DNA from: Diospyros lotus
Taxonomy: Eukaryota; Streptophyta; Magnoliopsida; Ericales; Ebenaceae
DNA: 64,000 nt
Assembly (NCBI RefSeq): GCF_014633365.1
Contig: NC_068350.1
Coordinates: forward strand, 10,579,922 to 10,643,921
Direction: 5' to 3'
The notes under the pieces were generated by a model. That model was not told where the DNA came from, did no database searches, and worked only from the letters and a program-made list of their open reading frames with translations. The translations under genes were made by a program, and so were the position numbers. Below, piece after piece: positions 45,847-56,085 of this stretch (within the stretch, counting starts at the first letter, position 1; every line of letters starts with the position of its first letter).

Positions 45847-47660
45847 TGTAACATCCCTGATTTTGGAAATAATTAATTTATGGATTTTAAGGTGATTTAT
45901 TGAGTTATATATAATTTTAAGGAAATTGATAAATTACTGAATCGACAGCAGGAAATACCTCGGGACTTGGATGTCCAAGGAAGAGGGCATAAGATTGGTG
46001 AGCATCTCGAGGTGAGACTAATAATGCTAGAAGCAGTCAGATTGGAAATAAATTTCGGAATAATTTTTGTATAAGCTTAAATGGATGTCGATACCAAATG
46101 GTCGTAGGGGACCTCCGGAAAGTTGAAAGGTCCTTAGGTGTGGTTTGATTTTGCCAGTGAGACAACCCTGAAGCATTTTCGGGTGAAATAAAGATCCTAT
46201 ACAGGTGCAGGGACGAAATCATCCTTTATCGAGTAAATCTTGAATTATTAATCTTAGAATTTTGATATTTTAATCTAAATAAAATTGATATTTGAGAATG
46301 TAATTGTAATGTGCAAAGGTTAAAGTGAGATTTATATGAATTTTTATTATATAATAAATTATATATATGTGTGTGCACGTGTGCAGATAAGGTTTATAGC
46401 ATGCATATATACTCATGGCCAAGTCTGTGGGTGAAATCAGTGGGTGAGGAGTATTACATAATATACTAATGCATATATATATACATATATAATTTTGTGC
46501 GTGTTGCCCAAGCTTATGAGAAGCTTCATGGCCGAGAATTACTTCAAATATAATATGTATATGATGGAGTGGCGGCCAAGGCAATTGAGACTATAAATAG
46601 GAAAGGAATGGAGCTGTGACTCAATAGTGAAATCGCGAAGGAAAAGCATAAAGAAGACTCAACAGTGAGGTAAGAATATTATGGAGTTTTGATTTACTTA
46701 GATTAATTAGTTTATTTTAATTAGTTAATTAATTAGTTAGCTAAATTAATTAGTAAATTTAGATCGTGACTATTTAATTAATTACTTAGCTTTATAACCG
46801 TGATAAGGTTATTGCGGGGATGCTGCTAGTGTTTACAACAAAACAGAGTTAGTCAACAAGCGTCAAATAAATTAAGGTAAGGGTTAATACGTTTTGTGTG
46901 TAAGTTTCTCTTGCCATAGCTTGCATAAGATGTCAAGGGAGTGCCTAGGCATAGAGCAGTGGGTTTCGGACTGTTTGAGTCTTGAAATAGGGTCATGGAG
47001 GAAACCACTAGGAGCCACCTAGAGGTTGAGATATGTGCGGTGGACGGGCTTGCATACACGCTGTATTTCATTTTTATGTATGATGTCATGCTCATTAATT
47101 TACTGCATTTCATATTGCCTTTACTGAGTCTCCGGACTCACCCCCTCCACTCCCACTAACCCAACAGATGGCTCAGGATCTAAAAAAGGGAAAGCGATAC
47201 TGGTGGAAGGGTCGTCGGTTGACAGTAATTACGGGCAGTAAAAATGTAGGTCATATCTTGTGACATTTGTGTAACTTAAATGTTCTGTATTTGACTATGG
47301 GAGACGACAATGAATTAAATAGTATTTGGTTTAGACCAAGTTAAGGTTCCCACTATGAGTAACTCAGTGAGTGTGAACTAGATATGCTTGACCATTGAAA
47401 TATTGGGCATGTTGGTATTTATTTGTTTTATTTGAAATTGGATTTATATTTTAAGGGCCTAATTGAATTCGAGAGTCGAGTGGGTCGCTGCTTATACACT
47501 TTAAACTCGAATTTTTCGATAATCGAAGGCTAGACCCCACCTAAGGTGCCCAATATTATTTTAATATTTTATGTTGGCAGGGCATAGCTAACCTTCAAGA
47601 CAGGCTGAGGTTGTAACCATAGGTTACGGTGGCACCTAGCAGGGGGGCTGGGGCGTCACA
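45847..47660 (+). mobile_element. Solo LTR, 1814 bp, TSD cctac, nested in the Tat-type element
   Basis: Begins TGTAACATCCC and ends GGGGCGTCACA, with the perfect duplication cctac (45842-45846, 47661-47665). TATA box tataaata is at 46592-46599. It shares several segments with 59017-60863 (for example 'aggaaaccactag' and the 3' end), so the two are one family. A few minus-strand frames inside have no similarity. Confidence 0.92.
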
Positions 47661-47829
47661 CCTACCTCACAAATCATAGCCTTTTAACCCCGAATTAGGA
47701 TTATTTCCTGTCTCTTAATTTAATGAAAAGCGAAAACAATAAGATCTGATAGCAATAATTGTAAGTTCAATTACTTAGCGGAGTAATATCAGCATCAACA
47801 TAACATTAATCAAATTTCATGCAAAGAAA

Positions 47830-48990
47830 GGATGTTGCTTATTGGAAATATGGTTTGAGATACTCTGCGTTCCAAGCTCATGGGAGAATAGCTCCATCCA
47901 TTTCTACCAAGTGATATGCTTTGTTACCCAGGCTTTCTTTGATAATATAAAGGCTTCCCAGTTCGAGCCTAGTGCCCCGTCACTGGCCTTGCGAGCTCCA
48001 GGAAGAATAAGGCGAAACACTAGGTCACTGACATTATAGCACCAAACTCGAACCTTCCGACTATAATACCTCGCAATCCGCTATTGGTAGATAGCCACCC
48101 TTATGCAAGCTAGCTCTCTTGCCTCCTCGAGTAAATCATGGTTTGCGGCCAGTAGCTGGTTGTTTTCCTCGGAGTTAAAGGTGGCTCTTCGTTGACTGAT
48201 CACTTCATTTTTTGCAGAAATCATTGTCTCAGACCCATAGACCATAGAGAAAGGAATTTCTCCTATGGTGGTCCTAGCTGTCGTTCGATAGGCCTAAAGC
48301 ACTGTTTGCAGTTCGTCTACCCAGACCCCATTTCTGGCTTCCAACTTTGTCTTTAGGATCTACTTTATTATTTTGTTGATAGCCTCGACTTGACCATTAG
48401 CTTGGGGATGATCCACGGCTGAGAAGTTCTTCTAGATTCCCAGTGATTCACAAAATTTAATGAACTGCTCGTTAGTGAACTGGGTTCCATTATCCGTGAC
48501 TATTTGTTAGGGAACTCCGAATCTACAAATGATATTACTCTAAACAAACTTCTCTACTTTTGTCATGGATATCTGTGCGAGCTCTTTCGCTTCTACCCAT
48601 TTAGTGAAGTAATCAACTGCCACTATAATGTACTTGCATCCACCGTGATCTGTAAGGAGTGGGCTAATTAGGTCTATGCCCCATATGGAAAAGGGTCACA
48701 GGCTATTCATCTGTTGCAGATAGGCTGGTGGAGCCCACGGTATCTTTGCTAACCTTTAGCATGCGTCAAACCTTTTTACCAGGTTCATAGAGTCTTGTTT
48801 CATTGTAGGCTAGTAGAAACCCTGACTAAGTGCTTTGAGCTAATGACAGCCCCCCAGCGTGGTTGCCACAATGACCTGCATGTATCTCCTTGAGCACTGT
48901 CTAGCAATCCAAGTTATCGAGGCATCTCAACAATGGGGCTATGAACCCCCTTTTATAGAGCATATCATTGTGAATGCAGTATCTGGCCGT
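47830..48990 (-). pseudogene. Integrase and pol C-terminus of the Tat-type element
   Basis: Read from 48,990 down: part of the zinc-binding/linker region, the core AVDYFTKWVEAKELAQ (first Asp 48612-48614), VTDNGTQFTNEQF (Asp 48492-48494), HPQANGQVEA (Glu 48384-48386, 35 residues after the second Asp: the DD35E triad is complete), then YGSETMISAKNEVISQRRAT and a basic C-terminal part. At least four stops interrupt the core, each one transition away from Trp or Gln/Arg codons. Order and sequence are those of Tat/Athila-like Ty3/Gypsy integrases. Non-functional. Confidence 0.85.
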
Positions 48991-50109
48991 GCGAGCTTGC
49001 AGTTAACGCGCCTTTACCTTATTGCTTGATAGCTTTCCCTCCTATAGGTAGTCAATAATGGGCCTCATCCATGAGCCTGGGCTTATCGCAATGGCTAATA
49101 CTTCATCCTGACCTTCCGTGCTCAGTGCTGCTAGGAACTCCACTGGAATGGCTCCCAGGGAGTCCGCATCTTGGGCTGATGCCAAGCGGGCTAAAGCATC
49201 GGCGTGAGAATTCTGGTCCCTAGGTACTTGGCTCATGACTGCACTCTCACCCTGCAATTAAAACACAATAAAAAAAAATCATAATAAAACTTTTATATTT
49301 TTTTTATTTTAGTAAGAGGTTTATACTCGCCAGTGTACGAGTGCAGTTGTAGTCCAAATTTAAATTTATATTTTCTGGATGAATCCAGGTCGTCCACTGA
49401 GAGATTTATTTATGGCAAAAGAAAAAGAATGTCACACACACGCACACGCATTTGGACAAATTGACAACAAGATTTTTTATGGTTTTGTTTTTAGACAACA
49501 GATACTAGAAAATAAAGTAAGGCATAAATTGAAATAAACATTAAACGTAAAAATATGAATTTGAATAGTGCTTGAGTTAAGACAATTTCAGTACCAACCC
49601 GTTGATTCCCAAAGTTTAGCATAAAAGATTAGCAACATTAATTTAATTTCAGATATGAGGGTTTGTTATTAAATGCAATTAGAGATGATGATAGTTCTAG
49701 GTTAAGCAATCCCCATACATGATATGCGGGATTCTAATTTAAGCAACTACCATAAATCCAATTACAATTAATATACAAAACAACTAAATTAATCATCCGG
49801 GTTTGGGTATGATAGCGTTTCCAGTTCTAGTAACTCTCATACATGGCATGAAAGCTCTAAGTTAGGCTTACGCTCAAATCCAAACCTAGTGATTTTTTAA
49901 TAATTAATACACACTCATACTGAAATTTAAATTAAGGTTACTTATTTAAAACGCAGCTTTCTTTGGGAATCATTGGCGTTGGACACTGTCCTTGCCTTAA
50001 CCCAAGATTAGATTTAGCTACTCATCTCCATTAAATTAATTGACAGGAATTTAAATGACATAATTTAAATAACAGAATTTAAATGACAGGAATTAAAATA
50101 GAAGAAACT

Positions 50110-50270
50110 AACCGGCCATTTAGGCGGTAGATAATTAAAATACAAAAATTAAAATTGCAAGAATTTAAAGGCATAAACTAACCGTCCATTTAGGCGGTGA
50201 ACAATTAAATGATAAGAATGAAAATTGCAAGAATTTAAAGGCATAAACTAACCGTCCATTTAGGCGGTGA
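50110..50270. repeat. Tandem repeat, unit about 74 bp, 2.3 copies
   Basis: 'aaccg(g/t)ccatttaggcggt' occurs at about 50,110, 50,180 and 50,250, with 'attgcaagaatttaaaggcataaact' between the copies. Confidence 0.85.
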
Positions 50271-50534
50271 ATAATAAAGTAATAATAAATGACATAAGAA
50301 TTTAAAAGAAGAAAGGAATGAAGTAAGATCACAAGAGAAAATACTAAAGAAAATGAGAGAGAACAAAAGCAATTCTCAAAGAGAGAATTCTAAGGAAATA
50401 ACTAAACTTTTATTCAAGAATAATAATCACACTTACAAATGCAATCAAGTGATCTATTTATAGGCCACAAGGTGCAATACAAACCACATAATTTCAATTA
50501 TTCAACTAAATATAATTATATCTAATGGGCACTC

Positions 50535-50700
50535 ACACACTTAAAGTTAAATGGATTTTAGCTATAATACACACCTAATATTAAATGGATTTTAGCTAAA
50601 ATACATACCTAATAAAGCACTCATAAAGTTAAATGGATTTTAGCTATAATATCCACCTAATAGTTAAATGGATTTTAGCTAAAAAACACACCTAATAAAG
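50535..50700. repeat. Tandem repeat with 'gttaaatggattttagct'
   Basis: Four copies of the core 'ttaaatggattttagct', separated alternately by short and longer spacers containing 'cacacctaat'. Confidence 0.85.
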
Positions 50701-50825
50701 CTCTCACATAAAAAATAAAAATAGATTTCTATAAATTGGTTTTTAATCTTCATTAGGATTAAAAATAATCCTTGGGCCTTCTCCAAATAATATTTTCCAT
50801 GGGTTGCTCAAATTGGGCCTTAATT

Positions 50826-50955
50826 CTTCATGGGCTTGAATTCTTCATGGACTTGATTTCTTCATGGGTTTGATTTCTTCATGGATTTGAATTCTTCATG
50901 GATTTAATTTCTTCATGGACTTGAATTCTTCATAGGCTTGAATGCTTCATGACTA
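50826..50955. repeat. 18-base tandem repeat 'attcttcatggacttga'
   Basis: About seven degenerate copies of an 18-base unit, differing mainly at g/a and t/c positions. Confidence 0.9.
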
Positions 50956-51427
50956 AAAATAAAAAAAATAATTTAATATTATTAATAAATTATATATTAT
51001 ATATATGTATTACACATAGCACACATATATATTAGATCATATTATATATATAGTACATGCATGCATATAATGATGTATATGTATTATATATAATTTTATA
51101 TATTATTATTATTTACTTTAGAACTTCATTTCATTTATCTTTCAATTTAAACTTGCATATAACCATAAAATATATATTAATATCTAATTTAAACCATATT
51201 TAAGATCGAAAGAAGGGTATAATTATAACAAAATTTTTACAAAATTAACCACTAATCAGCTCACCTCGCACCTCTCAAAGGTGCACATTAGATCCCGGAC
51301 TATCTGGAGGTAGGCCACCATCTTCGAGCCTTTCGCCTGATATTCACCTCGTATTTGACATACCACAAGCTGAGAATCGCTGAAGATCGATAATCATCCT
51401 ACTTTCACTTTTTTCGCTAGGCATAGT

Positions 51428-52154
51428 TGTAATATCCTAGTATTTTGAGAATAATAGTAATTAATTTTTTATGTTATTTTTGACATCAATTAGAGATTAT
51501 AATTGAAAAAAATTAATGGGCTTAGAGTTAGTGAACTAAGTTGAAAAAGAAAAGACTAAGTAAATAGGTTTAAAGTTAATAGACTAGACTAAGTAAATGG
51601 GCTTAGAGTTAGTAGGCTTAAAATTAATAAATTAAATAAAAGAATAATCTATTTAAAAGAAGATTTAGTGAAAAATAATTAAGGTGACAAAATAATTAAA
51701 GATAGTGGGTGAAATAATTGAGAAATGTGGGAGACAAAGTAGGGTGTGGATAAATAATTAAATATTATGGGTGAGATTTAGTGAGAAATAATTAAGAAAT
51801 GTGACAAAATAATTAAAGATAATGGGTGAAATAATTGGAAAATGTGGGAGACAAAGTAGGGTGTGGACAAATAATCAAAAATAATGGGTAAAATAATTAA
51901 GAAATATGGAAGACAAAGTAGGGTGTGGACAAATAATTAAAGATTACGAGTAAGATTTAGTAGAAAATAATTAAAAAAGTTGACAAAATAATTAAAAATA
52001 GTAGGTTACTACAATTATGTTAAGCTTAATTCAACCTCCTATAAATAGAGGAAACTTGAAAGCTTTGAGGACTTAAATCAGAAGGAGAAAGATTGAAAGA
52101 AAGATTTGAGAGTGAGAGAGAGATTTGAAAAAGAGAAAAAAAAAAAAAAGAAAC

Positions 52155-52195
<41 letters not shown>

Positions 52196-52310
52196 AATCC
52201 TATAGACTGGGTTTAGTAGTTCATGTGAAAATTTGTGGTAGAAGGCGGCATTGGATATGCAAATTGCGGCTTCATCGCAGTATAGAAGAATACCGAATCA
52301 CTCCGTGGGA
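51428..52310 (+). mobile_element. Truncated LTR fragment in place of reverse transcriptase
   Basis: Starts TGTAATATCCTAG, like the solo LTRs of this window, immediately after the RNase H start (LCLAKK on the minus strand). A TATA box tataaatagagg is near 52,042. It contains repeated 'taattaaagataatgggtgaaataat' phrases and a TA/GA microsatellite (52,156-52,196). No GTTACA end or TSD was found before protease coding resumes at about 52,318, so one end is lost together with the expected 1.2 kb of reverse transcriptase. Confidence 0.55.
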
Positions 52311-52317
52311 AAGTGAG

Positions 52318-54868
52318 TTATCCACGTGGATCTAAGTCGTGACTTACTCCCTTTTCACTCATTACGGGTGGTCTCCCTCTTGAAACAACATTGAGTTTCT
52401 TTCCTTTAAGCCCCATTCTCAATGCCTCTTCGTAACAACGTCTTGCGGAATATTGCTCTCCTCTTATGCACCCAATCCCATTCGGAGTTGGGAATTTGAT
52501 GGTCAGAACCTTGGTCGAGATGACCAGATTCAGGTTGTTCATTGTGGGCCTCCCCATGACAACGTTATATGCTGAAAGGCAGTCGATGACCAAGAAGTCC
52601 ATCATTACTATAGCTTGGAGGTCCGAGTCCCCAATTGTAAGTCGGTGTCACCGCATCTCCAGTGAAACCATAAAGCGTCTTTGGGGAAGCCGTTAACTAA
52701 TCCGACCCCAGGCCCATTTGGTCAAAATATCCTCTATACATTACATTCACCGAGCTTCCTGTGTCTACAATAATTCTTCACACTTCAACGTTGACAATTC
52801 GAGCTCGGACCATAAGAGCATCGTTATAAGGCCAGTGCACCTCTCTTGTGTCTTCTTCTATAAAAATGATGTCATCGGGGGTTGTTTTGACTTTCTTTGA
52901 CGGTGTTCCCCATTCGCCATACCTGGCAAGCAAAAGGTAACCGGCCTCCCATACATAACACTCATGTGACCTATTAGAGGTTCTTAGGATATGAGGCCCA
53001 TTATGAATAGTGAAGATAGTTCTTACTGCAGGCGCTCAGTCCTACTTGGGAGCTTGACGAGGCTCGGGTTGAACTGGATGCTGAGGCTGCTGATCTCCCA
53101 CCCGCACCACATAATCACGCAAGTGACCTTTCCTGATCAATTCTTCAATCGCATCCTTCAATGCCCAAGACTCGAAGGTGTTGTGTCTTGCCTCGTTGTG
53201 ATAGGCACAGAACTTGTCCTTGTTCCTGAATTTGTTGGGAGTCCGTATGGGATTAGGCCTCCCAAAATTTTCCTTTCCCTTCACGGCAGCGAAAATCCTA
53301 TCCTATGTGTCGGACAGGACACTATAGTTCTCATAGCGACCTTGGCATGGAGGTTTCTCATTTCCATGCTCATTCCTTAATTTCTTAGCAACCTGATTAT
53401 TAGGATTTCGCCCCTAGCCTCCTTTATCATTATCGCCATTGCCCTGCTTCTTGCTCTGGTTTGCGCTTCCACCTCCATCCTTTTGATTTTCGGGCTTCTT
53501 TGGACCAAAAGTTTCCTCCCATCTGATCTTCTTCGCAACTCACTCATAGAACTCACCCAGGTTCCTTATGGGGGACTTATAGATGCTCTCATAGAGCTTC
53601 CCGTCTTTTCGAAGTCCCACAGATATAGTAGTCAGAATACTCTTGTCTGAGAGGCTTTCTATATTATTGACCTCGCGCCTAAATCTCTCTATGTAGTTCT
53701 TCAAGGATTCATTGGATCTCTAAAAAATCGTAGTGAGGTGACATGTTGGGACGAGCTGCCTCCGGAGCGATTGGTATTGGTTGATGAACCTTCCCTAGCA
53801 CTCCTCCCAGTTATAGATACTTCGGGGATGGAGACCTCTTAACCATATCCGAGGTATGTCCGCTAGTGTCGCAAGGAATACTCGACATTTAACTAGCGAG
53901 CTAGAGGTTTGCAGGTCCATTTGGACGTTGAAGGCATCTAAATGGTCATACGGGTCACCATCTTTATTGTACTGAGGGATGTTCGGGACCTTGAATCTGA
54001 GAGGGAGAGGCTCTAGTTCGATTTCTCTTGAGAATGGAGTCCTTTCATCGTGATCCCCCTTCCGATCATGAGCTCCATGTCGCGCCTCCAATTGTTGGAC
54101 CCTTTGTCATAACTCATCCACAGTTGGGTATTGGTCCAAAGATCATCTGGGGGGAAACTGTCTTTCCCATCCACTACCTTGTTTTGGCAAATAGCGACCT
54201 CGGGGTTGATGTTGTCTCCTATTCCCAAGATCTGGCGAGTTAAAATAGGTGGCGCGACCTGGGCTAATCTTGGCCGAGCTCTTCTCTGGGCGTGGATCCC
54301 CACGTCGCCGACTCCTTTCATGGATCTCATCATGGCGATCTACATAATGATTTGCTCTCGTTCTTAGATTTGTGGGGTGTGCCTCCAGTTCCTTTCCCCG
54401 AGATCGCCATTCTTCAGATCTCCTGGACCACCAGTTTGAGGAATGCGCAAATCCAACCTGTCGTGATGTTCCTCTACCTTCCCTTTCATTTGGAACGAGT
54501 CTTTCATCCCGAGGTTGTAGGACACCTCCAGGTGGTGCGACCTCCACCCGATTTTGGACAACCTAAACCTGGGTTTGGGCCAATGCCATAACTGCATATG
54601 CGAGCTGTTTGACTGTATTCTCCAACGCTTCCTGACGTTGCTGCCAGGACTAAATCATCTCTATCCTTAGAACAGGGGTCGCAGACTAATAGGGAACCCA
54701 TGAGGAGATTCCTGAGGTGGTTCCAACCAATGGGGGAACAGAAGCAGTTGCAGCGATCTTGACTGTGCCCCCTACAGGTGGAATTTCCAGCGATCGACTA
54801 ACATGGTATTCGGGTTGATCGACCACCACTTCAGAAATTCTCATGTTTCTCATTCTTTCCATTGACAT
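52318..54868 (-). pseudogene. gag and protease region of the Tat-type element
   Basis: From ATG 54868: an N-terminal part, the retrotransposon gag domain (54,090-53,800: LPLRFKVPNIPQYNKDGDPY, HLDAFNVQMDL, RIWLRGLHPRSI), then a zinc-knuckle-like CAYHNEARHNTFES in which the last Cys is missing (53,220), and KDAIEELIRKGHLRDYV. The aspartic protease follows with VDTGSSVNVMY (catalytic Asp-Thr-Gly at 52757-52765) and DCLSAYNVVMGRPTMNNLN (about 52,580). Several stops and frame changes break the frame. It ends at a stop at about 52,318, next to the truncated LTR fragment. Confidence 0.85.
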
Positions 54869-54902
54869 CGATCAAAGTGTGGCCCTCATTCTAGCGCTAA
54901 AA

Positions 54903-55535
54903 TGTTGATCTTCAGAATTGGTCGACTGAGATTCGTCAGCCCGCAGTGATAGCACTGATAGATTAATCACGAATACGAAGGGAAGAAAGAAACATCATCA
55001 ATAACAAACAGTATGCAAGAGTTTTTGCGTGATTCAGCCAGAATGATGCTTAGTCCACGACTGCTCTCTGATAGTTTTGGCAGAGTAACAATATGCATTT
55101 TTTAGTGTCCTTACAATAGTTTTTGACCCCCCATTTATAGTGTGGGATGTTTACAAATTACACAAAGTTCAAAGTAGTGGGCCACATCGTGAGGGACAAT
55201 GTGACCTTATCATCTCCATAAAATTGGGAGAAAAAGTTCCGCACCATCTGGGACCTAGTTTACTATGGATAAAATAGGTGGACATCATCTCCGGTTATCT
55301 TGCTTTATGGTTCATTTTGCGAGCTAATCAAGTCAGCCAGCGAGCTAAAGACATCACTGGGTGCTCACTTGCTATCGCGGTCGGAGCTCGTGCTTTAGCA
55401 ATTATGCGACCTTGCTGAGATGTCTTCAGCCTTAGATCAATTGCACTTCTAGAGGTTGGGCCCAATCATTGTACTATTCTCATCCCAAATTAGTCTAGAC
55501 AATAGCCCAAAGCGGTCCAGAAAATGCCTGTAACA
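54903..55535 (-). repeat. 5' LTR of the Tat-type element
   Basis: Pairs with 41498-42129 over its full length with many substitutions, mostly transitions by eye. TATA box ctataaa on the minus strand is at 55134-55140. Next to its inner end, 54,884-54,902 reads on the minus strand ttttagcgctagaatgag, which could be a primer-binding site with TGGCGC changed to TAGCGC; the tRNA was not identified. Confidence 0.9.
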
Positions 55536-55540
55536 TGTAG

Positions 55541-56085
55541 TTATCTGTTTGATTTTAAAAAAATTGATAAACTATTAGAATTTAATAAAAAAAACTAAAA
55601 TTGACATGTTACTAAATAATATAAATAAATTAATGAAAATATTAATTTTTAATAAAAATAAATTATAAATTAATGTTCAATTGATAAAATTTTTATCATT
55701 AGATGTTGATAAATTATATTTAATTATTAAAATATATATATTTATAAAAATATTAAATATATATGTTGAAACATTAAAATATATATGTTAAATATATATA
55801 TATATTGAAGGAATGCCATCGAAGGTGCACGCAAACTCTTAGCGGCAGATGTAAGAAGACAAACTAGTTTTTAAAACCTTTTCAAACACCATAAACAAAC
55901 AGTACAAACGGATCACTTAACGCAAACTCTTAGCAGCAGATGTAAGAAGACAAACTGGTTTTTAAAACTTTTTCAAAATCCATTAACAAACAGTACAAAA
56001 GGATCGCTTATTGCATGATACAATGATAACAACTATATGCATATAAAACAAAACCATACAATACGGAATTTCAATAAACGATAAA
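55541..56085. repeat. Block R, copy 4, second piece
   Basis: Continues block R after the Tat-type element. A local tandem duplication of about 91 bases (starts at 55,830 and 55,921, 'cgcaaactcttagc') is unique to this copy. It is cut at ataaa by the next solo LTR. Confidence 0.85.

Larger units (their letters stand above)
49236..51258. mobile_element. TG..CA element of unclear family, 2023 bp, TSD gctca
   Basis: Begins TGACTGCACTC and ends ACTAATCA, flanked by gctca (49231-49235, 51259-51263); its removal restores the RNase H codons. It has no coding region. Notable are 'gtacgagtgcagttgtagtc' near 49,337, a tandem array around 'aaccgtccatttaggcggt' (50,110-50,270), another around 'aaatggattttagctaa' (50,535-50,690) and an 18-base array 'ttcttcatgggcttgaa' (50,826-50,955). 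Ends and 5 bp TSD fit a solo LTR, but no recognised LTR family was matched. Confidence 0.75.
49042..51427 (-). pseudogene. RNase H domain of the Tat-type element, split by a 2 kb insertion
   Basis: The N-terminal side reads LCLAKKVKVG, then SDSQLVVCQIRGEYQAKGSK and MVAYLQIVRDLMCTFERCEV (51,427-51,259). The C-terminal side reads SQVPRDQNSHADALARLASA (49,235 down), including the conserved HADALA Asp. The break falls between EV and SQ and is filled by the element at 49236-51258; removing it together with one copy of gctca restores the frame exactly. This is the second RNase H fold typical of the Tat lineage. The upstream reverse transcriptase is absent. Confidence 0.85.
41498..55535 (-). mobile_element. 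Ty3/Gypsy retrotransposon, Tat/Grande type, 14 kb, nested, TSD tgtag
   Basis: Two LTRs of 632 and 633 bases in the same direction enclose decayed gag, protease, RNase H and integrase read on the minus strand. Between the 3' LTR and integrase lies an antisense gene on the plus strand, the layout known from Grande and related Tat elements. The perfect duplication tgtag (41493-41497, 55536-55540) and block R on both sides fix the ends. Reverse transcriptase is missing. The element has itself received insertions at 45847-47660, 49236-51258 and near 51428. The LTRs differ at many sites, so it is old. Confidence 0.92.

Noticed and set aside
49236..51258. Spliceosomal intron in RNase H (GTGAGC..TGCAG borders keep a frame on the minus strand)
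   Set aside because: The TSD gctca with TG..CA ends restores the conserved EVSQVPRDQ junction exactly, while the intron reading leaves seven extra non-conserved residues (GESAVM region).
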